DNA of 64,000 nt from Craterostigma plantagineum (lineage: Eukaryota > Streptophyta > Magnoliopsida > Lamiales > Linderniaceae). Below are positions 21,488 through 32,873 of the stretch, one piece after another (positions within the stretch are counted from its first letter, which is position 1; each line of letters begins with the position of its first letter). The notes beneath the pieces are model-generated. The model was not told the DNA's origin. It worked only from the letters and a program-made list of their open reading frames with translations, and did no database searches. Location: positions 32,001-96,000 of the forward strand of contig JAPQWV010001329.1 in the NCBI GenBank assembly GCA_027422505.1, given 5' to 3'. A program made the position numbers and the translations under genes.

Positions 21488-21599
21488 AAGTCCAAACCAC
21501 ATAATTATTGTATGATATGATTTTAAGACATATGACATGATCCCAAGATATTAAGTCATCTTTGAATTTGGTGACGTAAGCCATAACATAAAGAAAAAA

Positions 21600-21745
21600 A
21601 AAAAAGAAAACAAATTAGTCCGGGGACATGTTTCAAATAAAATATGACTATTTTTAGTCCATAATGTTTGAGGCATAACGTTTCTAGTCGTCGTATTTCA
21701 ATATGTCACATTTAGTACCCAATAATGCTCTGTTTGGTTATAAGA
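21600..21745. repeat. Solo TIR fragment of 'gtcc...atgttt' repeat family
   Basis: Phrases 'tccggggacatgttt', 'tttttagtccataatgttt' and 'cacatttagtacccaataatg' are diverged forms of the long TIRs at 27.5, 40.6, 49.7 and 54.8 kb. Only one end is present. Confidence 0.5.
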
Positions 21746-22100
21746 TCGGTTATAAGGCCCAATATAAATTTATTTTACTAAGCCCAGTATTATTTATCTT
21801 ACCCCATATAACAAGTCTATTATTATCGGGCTTCGCGGGCTGATAGAATTAATTCCGGGCCGTTATAAGAAACCAAACACTCTAGTATCAGTTATTATTT
21901 ATATTATCTGGGCTTATATTGGATAGCAAACGGGCCATAAATCTATTTTAAACCGTTTAGGTACCTCGCTTACTTCAATCGTTTGATTTCCCAAAGTATA
22001 ACGTGCCAAAATGACTATACACAGCACACATCTGGCAAGCAAAGACCCCTGCTATTTCACCTATACATATATAACTTTATACCTAAATATTTACAAATTT
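21746..22100. other. Spacer downstream of SGR
   Basis: No gene seen. The part next to 22101 should hold the SGR 3' UTR. Confidence 0.4.
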
Positions 22101-23819
22101 TCAAGAGCCACCATCGGACGCAAGAGCCTTGGAATCAATCCCATTATTTTTATTATTATTACCACCCAACAAAGATCCCAAATTATCATTCTTCTTCTCC
22201 TTCTCATGCCCCCACGTAATCGAAGTCACCGTCGGGAAACAGCACGAGCAATCCTCGGGGCAAGGCTGTGGAATCTCTAACATCATGACTTCTGAGTTTT
22301 TCTTGATGACTTTCTCCTTGTCGTAAGGAGCCGCCGCCTCCCTGAGTGGGCCCCAACACTCGACCTTGTTGAATTCTGGGATGTTCGAGTGGAAGTAAAC
22401 CCACACCAACGCCTCCTCGAGCTCGGGGAAGCTGTTGAATAGGGTTACGTCTCCGTGAACGAAGGCCTTCAACACCTTTATTTGAATTTAAAAAAAAAAA
22501 ACAAATCAAGGTTTTAATTTTTCGTTACGTCTATTCACGGAGTAAGCGGTAGATTAGGGTTACTGTTAAAAAGGAGACACCCTAAGCCACATGCATCTCA
22601 CATTCAATTAATCGAGGACATTTTGATTAGCATATAAGTTGATGGGCCATTCTGCCTTATCACCAATTGATTTTAGGATGGAAATCATCAAGCTGCGATC
22701 GCCTAATATGGCCAACAGATAACAAAATTTAACAATGAGATAAAGATAGGGAGAGAGCTTATTACCACGGGGAGTTCTTTGCAGAAGATGTAATATCTGA
22801 GCTCTGCAATGAGGTCGAGCAAGAAATGGCCGCCGCTGATGTGGCAGTGGACGTGGAGGGACATCTTTCCCTTGACCTTCTTCCACTCTGCTACGACTTC
22901 GTCTCTTTGTAGTTTGTTGTACCATCCTTGCAACTGTCAAAGGACAAAACAATCACAACGTTTCGATGTTAATCTCTTATCTATGGCGATGCATAACGAT
23001 GCTCGCGTTATTTTAAAAGAAGATCATGTGCTCTCATGTGTTTTAACGTCTAAACCAACATTTAAAGTAACATTTGAGGGACTAAACAATCCAAAATCGA
23101 TAACATTTGGAACTAAAGGTAACATCTCGAGATGAACTAGAAAATGCCCACACCCAAACATTAGGGACAAAAGATGTTGCCGTCCCAAATTTTACTAATT
23201 AGTTATTGAATCACGAGTTAGGCTTCGAACCGATGATCATCATCTTGTCTTAAAGCATGAAGTTTTAATTTTCCAAGGCTAGTTTAATCCAATCCACAAA
23301 GTAACTATGTGGATAAGAGATTAATACTTCAAAGTAGAGCAAAGAAACTTGAAAAATCATCTCACATGATTTATATGGTGTAAAAGTTCTATATATGATA
23401 CGCATCTTTTGTTCAACGTATAAAGGCAGGACAGAATTTTTAATTACCTGAGAATTATTAATTGATTTAGAGATGGCTAAGGTCAGCTGAGAAGTGATAT
23501 CACTGTGTGTAAGAGTGTAAGTTCTTGGGCTTTTCGCAGGATGCTTCTTCTCATCTGTTCCTAAGAAAAGAACCTTCAGCTTCGATGCTTCAAATATCGC
23601 TGGCCCAAACAACCTAGCTTTCTGCGACGAAGAAACATTAGTGTATATCTATATGTATATATGTTTGTATATCGATTAAGGATAAAAAGTTATTCTTACA
23701 GGCACCATGGCTTGATTCTTTTTGCTTCTCCTCCTCGTTTTATGCAAAGAAAACGGCGAACTGTCTCCACTCGGTTGAAGCTTCGATAGCATTGCTGAAG
23801 CAGAAGTCAAAGTGGCCAT
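22101..23819 (-). CDS. SGR: STAY-GREEN magnesium dechelatase
   Basis: 278 residues; removes Mg from chlorophyll a to give pheophytin a, committing chlorophyll to breakdown in senescing chloroplasts. Exons on the minus strand: 23819-23700, 23621-23448, 22933-22766, 22475-22101, all phase 0 with GT-AG introns. Residues 1-40 are a Ser/Arg/Lys-rich plastid transit peptide. The family core includes ARLFGPAIFEASKLKV, RTYTLTHSDIT, LQGWYNKLQRDEVVAEWKK, HVHCHISGGHFLLDL and FHSNIPEFNKVECWGPLREA. The C-terminal Cys motif P-C-x3-C-x-CC-FP (Cys 226, 230, 232, 233) marks the SGR1/SGR2 class rather than SGR-LIKE. The length fits the family and no breaks are seen. An Asn/Lys-rich tail of about 40 residues follows the Cys motif. 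Confidence 0.95.
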
Positions 23820-24485
23820 AATCCCTAAAACTAATCAAGAATAGTAATTACAGAGTCGTTTTGAAGGTTCACTTGCAATAAGAAAGGCAAATAAACCACA
23901 GAAGTTGCCTCTTTTCGTTCCCTTCTTTGCTTCTCTTTGAGGAAGAAAGCTTTTCCTGTTTCTCGTATGTGTATATTGATCTCCTTACAATGGCTTGTCT
24001 TGAAGGTCTTAAAGAGTTGGGAGAAGCTTTGAAGTTCAGCTTTGGTATTCTACGTGTGTGTTTTATGCGTGCGCCTAGTGTGCTTTTACTTTTGTTTGTT
24101 CCCTTTCGGAAGTTGGAGAAATGTAGAAAATGATGGAAAATTTAGAAGGTTTTGCGTGTCAACGTGGAAAATTTGGAAAATTGGAATGTGAGTTGTGTTT
24201 GGTTTTGTCATAGTTGCTTCTAGAGTTGAAGTTCTTGTATTGAAAAGTGGATCGATATTCTTGGAATTATCGAGCTGAGATTTCGTGAAATTAATATGGT
24301 CGGAAATAAACCACGTCGAAATAATTCTTACAGCCTCCCGACGATGCAAGAACTTCAACTCTAAAGAGAAAGGAAACCGTTTGCACGACTGCCATACACT
24401 TAATTCCTACACGTGTAAATTCATGTTGTAAGGCTTATTATTGCACAAGGCACCAATGTGGGGAAGAACAACAAATGTTTTGCTA
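23820..24485 (-). other. Upstream region of SGR
   Basis: Noncoding; presumed SGR leader and promoter. No clear TATA box could be fixed. Short frames here lack coding features. An arm pair 'agttgaagttcttg' (24224-24237) and 'caagaacttcaact' (24347-24360) forms a 14-bp inverted repeat 110 bases apart. Confidence 0.45.
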
Positions 24486-25064
24486 CGTTTAGATCGGGGG
24501 ATTTCGATTTGAAATCCGAATTTCATTCAAATCATCCGTTTGGCAACCGCTCGGATTTGGATTTCGATTTCATCCAAATCCGAGGAGAATCCGAGCGCTT
24601 GTCTTTTGATGGATTTGAAATTCGATCGGAAACGGTCCGTTTTCGAAATACCAAATCTCGCCGTGATTATTTTCTTATAATAATAATTATTATTATTATT
24701 GATAAACGATGAGTCGAGCCGACCAGTGAGCTCGACGAACGACGAGTCGAGTCGGCTGACGAGCTCAACGACATGAGTCAAGTCAACTCGCGAGCTCGAC
24801 GAGCCCGCTCGAGCTCGACGACCGATGAGTCGAGCCGGCTTGCGAACTCGACGACCGATGAGTCAAGTCGGCTCGCGAACTCGATGAGCCAGCTCGAGCT
24901 CGATGACCGATGGCTCAAGCCGGCTCGAGAGCTCGAGCACATTTTGAAATTCGGATTTCCGAAATCCTAACGTTTGCCAAACGGTGGATTTGGATTTAAA
25001 ATTTAGATTTCAGAATTCATAATTTCAAATCACGGATTTCAATTCAAATACACCCATCCAAACG
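24486..25064. mobile_element. Inverted-repeat element with GAGTCGA-rich minisatellite core
   Basis: The ends CGTTTAGAT... and ...ATCCAAACG, plus the subterminal pairs 'tttgaaatccgaattt' / 'gaaattcggatttc' and 'ccgtttggcaac' / 'gtttgccaaacgg', form long imperfect inverted arms rich in GGATTTGAAATCC. The centre (24710-24935) has repeated 'gctcgacgaccgatgagtcgagccggctcgcgaa'-like units, far more GC-rich than the arms. No transposase is present. Confidence 0.6.
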
Positions 25065-25110
25065 CAACCTAAGTGAATTCTCGTCACCCCCAAAACTGAA
25101 AATTAGAATT

Positions 25111-25610
25111 TGTTATGAAAGTGTTTTATTAATTACGATCAGAGAGACATTAGAATAACTTCTTTATTCAATACTTCTTAATTACATTTACACAACCCCA
25201 AATCACATATTTATACTACTACAAATTCACTATTACACCTAAAATTTACAACATTACAATTATACAAATCACCTTATCAATTAATACTCATCTAATTTTT
25301 ACAACAGTCAATATAATACCTCCAACTATCAATAATTCAATAACAATCCAAAAACATCCACATCTTAATATTATCTCTTAATATTCATAATACTCCCCTT
25401 TGTATGTTTTGCAGAGACTATGCCTCATTAAAACCTTATTAGGAAAAAACCAAGTGGGATAAAAATCTAGTGAAGGAAAAAGAGTACATCATTCTTTAGA
25501 TACGTTTTTTAATTGTTGCCTCATTAAAAACCTTACTAGGAAAACCCTGTGGGAAAAATCATAGTGAAGGAAAAAAGAGTGCAACGCGTATTTACTCCCC
25601 CTGATGAGAA
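25111..25610 (-). mobile_element. copia remnant with two GCCTCATTAAAA units
   Basis: TGTTATGAAAGTG near 25111 may be an LTR edge. At 25425-25490 and 25520-25585 a pair of diverged units share GCCTCATTAAAAACCTTA, aaccctgtggga and agtgaaggaaaaa, typical of the 3' end of Tnt1-like copia elements. TACTCCCCCTGATGAGAA at the right reads as a polypurine tract in reverse. The body is missing, cut by the next LTR. Confidence 0.5.
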
Positions 25611-26593
25611 TGTCCTTATTAGGATCGGTTTACGCGTTTAGAGGGGGTGAATAAACGCTTGACGCTTTTTGGTAGTTAACCGGTTATGGCTACTACCGGT
25701 TCTTGATATTTTCTAAGTGTAACTAGTGCGGAAGCAAGTTGGTCGGTTTTGAACCAAGACTGATGAAGAGGGTGATGTGTTAGTGCGCGTGTGTAAGGAA
25801 AACACCAGTTTGTTTCTAGAAGTTCGGAGTTAAACCTCATACGTTTCCCCTTCTTCCCCGCAAGGAAGGTTCACTAGACTTCAGTTATACACTCACTGTA
25901 CAACTTACCCAGCTGCCCTCAGCTTTATCTAGTGAATCCCTAGGCAGTTGTATAATACAATCCACTTACTTCAACAGCTTTTACAGTCCGTCGGAAGTAA
26001 CTCTAACTCACTTACTAAACCGAACTAGTCTACGTACAGTGAGGACAACACTTTCTCATTTCTTCACTTAGAGAGATTTGAATCTTGGCTTTGATTTTTC
26101 GTTGTTGAGTGTCGTGGTAGCGTGTTGTAACTACTCAGTCCTTCTTCTCTGCTATATATATAGCTGATCTTTGTTGAAGAAGTCCGTTGAGAGATACTCC
26201 TTGCACCGGACAAAGCATTAAATGCATTTTACCCAAAACGGGTACTGTCTTCATAGCAGTTCGTGCTGTGCCATTGCTTTATTCCTCTTTTAGCTCTGGC
26301 TTGACTTCAACTTGGCTCTGCTCCAGCCTTTCATTAAATGTGTGTGTCAGAAGTCTTCAGCTTGCCGCGCCATGAAAAATTTGAATCTTGGTTACGTGGC
26401 ACATCCGGTTTCTGTACTCTGCAGGTCCGGTATCTGTACTCCGGTATAGGCAGTTTATGTCCGGTTTCTGGCGGGCTTGTGAACTGCTGACTGGTACTCG
26501 GTCTTGAGTCTTTGTCTAACCAGTATACTCAGTCAAGTTTGGACAATCACCAAAACTGTTTAATCTGAATTCCTTGATTCATGATTTCTAACA
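25611..26593 (-). repeat. copia 3' LTR (983 bp)
   Basis: It runs from TGTCCTTATTAGG to TTTCTAACA on the + strand, so the minus strand starts TGTTAGAAATCATG. The next bases ATTTCCCCCTTTTTGG are a polypurine tract in reverse. It lies directly against the preceding remnant, suggesting insertion into it. Confidence 0.75.
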
Positions 26594-27370
26594 ATTTCCC
26601 CCTTTTTGGTGATTGTCAAAACTCAACGAAGCAGAAGGGTATTTATTATATCAAACGAATTTGATACGTAATCTACCGATCTATTACAACCGTTACTGTC
26701 AGTCTAACTAGTAGACTCGACCAGTTCTTTGATCTTCCGGTTGATGGCATATACCGGTTCGTTTGGTATGTCCGCTTTCCGCCTTACCAGTACTGCTCGT
26801 CATCTTTAGGCTTTAACAGTACCGACTATCTGCTTCGTTACTGCCTCTGCCTCGTCTCTGACTTCAGGCTTTAGCAGTATTCTTCTTCCACCATCACTTT
26901 TACAACCGGTGTTGGCTTGACTATGCCATTTCGTCGATCTTCCGGTTGTTGGCTTCTTCCGGTCTGACTAGTACGTCCCAGTTCTTCGATCTTCCGGTTT
27001 CCGCCTTGCCAGAACTGCCCTTTCTCCTCAACTAGCAGTACTGGCTTCATGCTTCGTCAGTCTGCCATCTGCCCTTTCTCTTGAATTGGCAGTACTCTTC
27101 TTCCCCCTTTTTGACAATCACATGTCCGGTATGAGAGAAGGCAGTCATTGTGCAGGAGAGTCATCATTACAGTTGTTCTCTCCTTGTAAAGCACAATGAG
27201 ACCGGTAGCTCTGCTGTTGTACTAACGATCCTTAACAAAAGATCGATCAGCTTCGACGAGACTCTTAAAGGTCTGAAAAGGTCTTCTTCTTACCCGCTCC
27301 GTCTTAGCAGCTCTTAGAGCTACGGTAACCCCTGAACCCACGCCTTGTCGAGGGTTTCTTCGGGGAATCA
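26594..27370 (-). mobile_element. 3' internal part of copia element, no ORF
   Basis: Sequence joined to the LTR at 25611-26593. It has many diverged copies of 'cgatcttccggtt', 'ggcagtact' and 'accggt'. No pol motifs were found; gag-pol and the 5' LTR are missing, apparently truncated near 27370. Confidence 0.5.
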
Positions 27371-27454
27371 GTTGTTGCGGGCAGGCCCGCTATCTACATA
27401 AATATTTTTTTTATTAAATACTTATATCTAGCTACATTGTATAGTGTCTTTTTG

Positions 27455-29017
27455 GGAGGAAACCCAAAAAAGTCCCCAATGTTTTCCCAATTGATCGATT
27501 TAATCCCTGATGTTTTCCGTGAACCAATTTCATCCCCGGTGTTGGTAAATTTGAGCCGATTTAGTCCCACCTAGTTTGATCGTTAATTGACTGAATGTGA
27601 CACGTGTCAACGTGTGATTGACCAGTCTTAAAAATCAATAAGTAAACATTATAAAGAGGTAAAAAATTCCAAAAAAAGGAAAAATTTAATAAATAAAAAT
27701 ATATAATAAAATTAGAGAGAAATTTTTTAAATAATAATTAAATAAAAGTAAAAAGAGAGAGTAAAATATATTCTAAACTTAAAAGTACATTGAAACTTAA
27801 ATAATTAAATACAAATTAATACAAAAGATAGAAGGCGGTTAGAATAAAAATAAAAAATATGTATTTATTAAAAACCAAAAATGTAATTAAAAATAAAACT
27901 TCAGAAAAAATACCATTTGATGTTTACGAGAATGTCCATCCTTACAAAAAAACCCATTTAGAACTTAGCATTATGCAACGTGTTATGATGAGTCCATGTC
28001 CTTGTATCAATAGTGATGAATATTATTTGCCTTCACTACTATTATGAGTTATATCTAGTCCTTTAAAAACTATTGAATAAAATATAGTAAAATTTTATTA
28101 TATTTCTAAATGCAGTTGGGCGCGGCTTTATGCGGTTTAAAAATACAAAACCAAACCCGATTTGAAATTATGCGGTTTTAGTTTTTAAAACCCAAACCAA
28201 CCCATCAAACCATTAACCCGACACTTGCGGTATGGGTTGGGTTTGGGTCGATTGGGTGGGACGGTCCGACGGGTTAAATGCTAACCCCTAGTTACCGGGA
28301 TGCATCCTTCCAATTCTTGACAATATTTTTTGTAAAAAATAACTTATATAAATTTATAATTTGCAAGTATCGTCCAATTCTTTTTTTAAAGGTTCTTTGA
28401 AATTACCAACTATATTATATATATTATAAAAAACATCTCTAGAAAACAAATTTCAAGATCTGGGACGATTGCATCCTCGTTACTTGATAGGGCGGGTTCG
28501 GATAATCTAGTAAACTTTCATGAAATATGTATCTTTATTTTTTTTACTTTATAAATTGTGTAAAAAATTATTTTTTTTATTTTATTTTTATATTTTCTTT
28601 ATCTATTAGTTTATTTATTACTTTTAACATTTCTCTATTTATTTTTTCTTTAATTTAATAAATTATTTTCATTTTTGAGTTAGTTTAATATTTTTTAATT
28701 TAAATATACTTGTATTTCCTTTTTTATTTTTTGTTTTATTTTTTAGTTTTGATTTATTTTATTTCTCTTGATGTTTTATTTTAAATTTATAGTTCTGTTA
28801 GAATTTTCTTCCATTTTTAAATGATAACTCATGATTTTTTAAGATTGGCCAATCATATGTTGACACGTGTCACTTTCGGTCAAAATTAACGGTCAACTAA
28901 CGGAGGGACTAAATTGGTTCAATTTTAACAACATCAGGGATTAAATTGGTTCACGGAAAACATCGGGGACCAAATTGGTTCATCGGATAAACAATGGGCA
29001 CTACTTTTGGTTTTTCC
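27455..29017. mobile_element. Nonautonomous long-TIR element, MULE-like
   Basis: The left arm (caatgttttccc..., cctgatgttttccgtgaacc, gacacgtgtcaacgtgtgattg) is matched in reverse at the right arm (caatcatatgttgacacgtgtc, ggttcacggaaaacatcgggg). Arms are near 190 bp or longer. The interior is AT-rich with no transposase. No clean target duplication was found. It is the same TIR family as the 49.7-54.8 kb element. Confidence 0.7.
28111..28291. mobile_element. hAT-like MITE nested in the long-TIR element
   Basis: Repeated 'gcggttt', 'aaacccaaacc' and 'gggttgggtttgggtcg', ending GGTTAAATGCTAACCCCTAG, fit hAT MITEs with TAGGGGTTxGCA ends. The left end is less clear. Confidence 0.45.
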
Positions 29018-29941
29018 TTTTTTTTAATGTTTTTTGCACTTCAATTTTTAATTTAATCAAGTTTAATAACACAAATAAATTTATTGAAGAAATTACATAT
29101 TTTATTATAATTTCGAGCTTTCATTTTTATTTTTTGTTTCTTTTTTTGTCTCTTTTTTGTTTTTCATTTTAAATTTTGGCAGGCCGGGCCCGCCTAGCCT
29201 ACTGCCGGCCAATGTGGGCTTTGGCGGGCTACGAGCCGTCCGGCCCCGCCTCCGTTTTGACAGGTCTACCCATAATGTGTGGAATCGACATTAAACTAAG
29301 CCAAGTAAAAGCCAACCGATTGCCCAAGGGAGCTATAAGAATTGACCCTGACGGGACATAGCAAACTTGGAAGATCATACATATTCTTATGATATACACA
29401 CATGACTTTATCCAAAAAAAAGATCCTACATATTATGTCCTCGTGCTTCGTAAAAATCGTCAACCGTCAGCTTAATGGACACATGTGACACGGTCGAATA
29501 CTAACAAGTGTACTAAGTCGTACTAGTAATAAAAAGGATGTGATTGAGTATCGATCTACATGGATAGCTCAATCAATTCTAAGATACCAATAAAGAAATG
29601 TAGAAGTAGCTTTCTAGGTATGGCTTTGCTGAAACGTGAATCCAAATTACAAAACGATAAATAACAATCAAGTGACAAACTCTTCATTCAAATTCCTATT
29701 TCAAATAACTTTTTATCCGAACGGGTTTCGAATTTTGGCTGGAACATCGTATTCGATCTCAATTTACCACTGTCAAAATGAGTGAACTCGCCCACCCGAT
29801 GGCGTGCTCATCAAGGGAAGCCGCTCGCCCGCCGCCTGCTGCCCAGTCGTCGCCCGTCGTCTGCCTGCTGCCCGCCCTCACTTGTCCCCATCACCCGCCC
29901 TCGCCACAACCTCGAGTCTCCCCGCTGTGGGACCTCATCTC
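29018..29941. other. Mixed repeat remnants, no gene
   Basis: 29180-29270 is a GC patch ('ggccgggcccgcctagcc', 'ccgcctccgttttgacaggtcta') resembling one hAT terminus. 29500-29760 has phrases such as 'gagtatcgatctacatggatagctcaat' seen in gypsy LTRs. 29776-29935 is C-rich and gives open frames on both strands without recognisable protein features. Confidence 0.35.
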
Positions 29942-30068
29942 TGTTAGAAATATGTCCTCGAATGCTATACGAGGATAAGATTGTATAGGGCATTAGATTA
30001 TTTATCATTCGACCTTTTGTATAATAAGACATTTTAGTGTGTACGTTGGCCCTTTTATTACCAAACAA

Positions 30069-30357
30069 GGATCAAAAGAAAGGTTTGAATGTAAAAATCG
30101 TGATGAACACCTTGAGTGCGTGTTAGTGTGTGTTTTTCTAAGGAAAAGTACAAGGTGGCATACCTTTTTAATTCTTTTGATAAAACCCCAATTAGGGTAA
30201 GTGGGGGCTTTATATACCACAAGTATTTGGTATATTAAAGCCCAATACAAAACTCCTACATAATATCAAATGTCTCCCCAAACTACTACAACACACTAAA
30301 TAAACATATTAACCCAAGATTACACAAATTAAAGGATGTTATAAAATATTCCTAACA
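30069..30357 (-). repeat. 3' LTR of gag-only copia element
   Basis: Runs GGATCAAAAGAAAGG...ATTCCTAACA on the + strand. It differs from 35146-35428 by a 6-base insert (tttttc) and a few substitutions. Confidence 0.85.
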
Positions 30358-30358
30358 A

Positions 30359-31312
30359 TCTCTCCCCTAGCATCCTTTTTGCTTTGGTGTCCTTGGTGTC
30401 TTCTTCTTCTTGGGTTTCTCCACAGCATAGACCGATTTCCTGAGTCCAAGCCTGAACGTATGATCGTATCGTTCGTCGTAATGAAATTCGATCCGAGATG
30501 ATGTTGATCAGCTTCTCGTACTTCTCCTGGACTTCTGCTTCTTCGAACTTTAGCTCCTCCAGAATCCTACTGAGTTTGCTTCGGATGATCAGCAACGTTC
30601 CATCGCTGAATTTGGCAATCTCGGATGTCTTCATCAGCCTCTTTTCTACCTTGTAGTTGATGTAGACCACTGATGGATCGTTGTCTTCATTGAATATGTG
30701 GCCTTCTCCAAAACTTGAATCAGGGACTTCGAAGGATGGCTTAGTGAGGTTCACTTTCATGTTGCTTTCAACCGCCATTTGAAGATCGTGAGTCGAGTTG
30801 AACTTGATTTGGCGCATCATGAATAGCTTAAGAGGGACGTATCCCACTTTTAAGTCTGGATTCTGGAGGGTTCCAAGAAATCTGAAGCTTCCAGGTATCT
30901 GATCAACGTCTTCACATCTGATGTAGGAGAGATCGCCTTCAGTTAGTTCCTCAACCGTTCCATCTTCTCACTGCACTTTGTAGATAGGGTATTCATAGAA
31001 GTCGAGACGAGCTCGCAGTACTCCCAAGATTTTGCTGATTCTGGCCTTTTCCTTCTCTTCTCTTCTAAGAGTATCAACGTTGGTATCTTTTCCCCTCCAC
31101 ACAAGCCCTCTACGAAGAGAGAGCAAGTATCGTATGGCTGTTGGTTTCGGGAGATGAGTTAGGCCTCTCAGGTCAAGCTCGTCTAACTTCTTGATCCTAT
31201 CTTCCTTCCTCCAGATCCTCCTTCGCATCTCTTCTTGATAAGGAGCGATCACTTTGACATTTTCCCACGGCGGCTTCTGTTCTTCTCCTATCTTCGACTT
31301 CGAGGGGGGCAC
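30359..31312 (-). pseudogene. 3' part of accessory ORF (KFSDGTL protein)
   Basis: Two segments of one frame, 31312-30968 and 30847-30359, are separated by a stop near 30968 and are frame-shifted against the ORF ending at 31288. The second carries MAVESNMKVNLTKPSFE, VVYINYKVEKRLMKTSEI and AKFSDGTL, followed by helical and Lys/Arg-rich sequence (SDRISLRRTIRSYVQAW). From memory, the KFSDGTL region with 'Y-x-KLNLTxP' upstream occurs in long ORFs attached to copia elements of asterids such as Asteraceae; its role is unknown. Charged coiled-coil-like stretches suggest protein contacts. Confidence 0.65.
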
Positions 31313-32382
31313 TCCTCATCGACGACGACGTGTTTGAGAAGCTCGGGAAGTTCTGGAATGTCTGCTTTGCAGTCTTCACCTTCCTCGAGTTCATCCTCGT
31401 CGATCGGGGCCAAGCTAACGTTTGCCTTCATCAAGAAGTATCTGGCATTGTCCAGTAAGCCCTTGGCCAAGGCTGGGTGCATCGGATTTGTTAACCAATC
31501 GTCGTTGAAGATGTATTTTTCTACCGTTGTGTGTGGGTTGTAAAGTGTTTCGAGAGATACGATCGGTTCATTTGACTGAAGGGATAGAGTAGGTGAGGAT
31601 GGAGGATCGGAGGAGGTTCTTTGGTTTGTAAGGCTAGGCGGTGAGAGACACATGGTTGATGAGGAGGTTGGTTGGGTTGTCTTGGTAGTAGTTCGAGTAG
31701 ATTTTCTAGTTTGGGTAGGTGTAGGTGGTCTTGTTCTTGTGGGTGTCTGGGTGGCACTAGGCTGCGGTTGCGGCTGAGGCCCTGTCTCTCGTGTTTTCTC
31801 CCCCTCGGGACGATTCCCGCCGTCAGGATCGTTACGTGGTTGTCTTGAAGACTGGGCCTCGCCGGGTTTAGGTGGGTTGAAGGGAAGCTCCAGACGTCTG
31901 AGGACCTCCGCTTCATAAGCAGTCAGCTTTGGTGCAGTGTGGAGTCTGGCCAGTAGAACGTCGATGAGTTCTGGGATTGGTACGTTCCACGGCCCTTCCT
32001 CAGGATCAGGGGATGGGTCGGCTCGTGTGGGTATGTCTTCGGTGATGGGGGCTTTGCCTTTGTCTCGAGAGGAGGTACCAAGGGCGTTGTAGACTTGGTT
32101 CATGATGGTGTCCTCGAGATCTTTTGCGAACTCCGCGAGTCGATCATTCAGCCTGGCCTCCGTCACGAACGGGGAAAATAACCGGACGGAGTCACTAAGA
32201 CGTTCCGTCGTCACAACATCAGTAGAGGGTACTGATGTGCCGCCCATTTGCACGGGACTTGAAAGACCGAGGCCACGTAGGCTCATCGTTGACATCAAAG
32301 CTGAGACAGACTCAGATTGATGGCCCAAGGTTGTAGCTGCAGTGATGTTCACCACGTGTCCTTTGAGTGTTTTGATGTTCAA
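31288..32382 (-). CDS. Accessory ORF of copia element, Pro/Thr-rich, function unknown
   Basis: 364 codons after gag on the minus strand. No gag, protease, integrase or RT motif is seen. Residues about 60-150 are charged and probably helical (RLNDRLAEFAKDLEDTIMN). 190-275 is low complexity (PQPQPQPSATQTPTRTRPP). The C-terminal part is acidic (PIDEDELEEGEDC). The frame overlaps the start of the next segment at 31312, so a full-length accessory protein would need a frameshift. By position it replaces pol. It may represent the N-terminal part of the KFSDGTL accessory protein. No cellular homologue is recognised. Confidence 0.6.
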   Translation of the reverse strand: MNIKTLKGHVVNITAATTLGHQSESVSALMSTMSLRGLGLSSPVQMGGTSVPSTDVVTTERLSDSVRLFSPFVTEARLNDRLAEFAKDLEDTIMNQVYNALGTSSRDKGKAPITEDIPTRADPSPDPEEGPWNVPIPELIDVLLARLHTAPKLTAYEAEVLRRLELPFNPPKPGEAQSSRQPRNDPDGGNRPEGEKTRETGPQPQPQPSATQTPTRTRPPTPTQTRKSTRTTTKTTQPTSSSTMCLSPPSLTNQRTSSDPPSSPTLSLQSNEPIVSLETLYNPHTTVEKYIFNDDWLTNPMHPALAKGLLDNARYFLMKANVSLAPIDEDELEEGEDCKADIPELPELLKHVVVDEECPPRSRR

Positions 32383-32873
32383 CTAATAACTCATATGTAT
32401 ATACACGTGTATGTAGAAAGGAATGTAGGGTTGACCATTAGATGTGATAAGAATGATTGGTCCAAAAACTTGATGAGAGAGTACGAAAACTTCCTAGTTC
32501 TCTTTGAGTCTTTCCTACCTTATTTACCAATTACTAATTAGGGCCTTGATCTAGCCATTCCTAGTTGGGCCTTTAATATTAATTCGGCCTGTTACTTATT
32601 AGACCCTATTGAGTTGGGTCAAAATTATCTGGGCCGAATATTATTTGAACCGAATTTTTTCACCCGATTTCCGATCCGCTCGAATACCAATTTCATTAAT
32701 TCGAATGTATACAAGATTAATTACATTCTAACCCCGTATCAATTTTACGGGCATTACAGATGAAGAGACATCCGTCCTGTCTGACTCGATGGCTGGCTCA
32801 TCCTCATCGGAGTCCTCATCAATGCTTTTCACCATGAAGACCATTTCTTTTTCCTCCTCGTCAGACGTGTCAT

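Noticed and set aside
23927..24133. Forward ORF of 68 codons upstream of SGR
   Set aside because: Lies in the SGR promoter/leader in the opposite strand; hydrophobic composition without domain or start context.
29776..30068. Pro/Ser-rich overlapping frames as a small gene
   Set aside because: Composition driven by a C-rich patch, open on both strands and broken by the solo LTR start.
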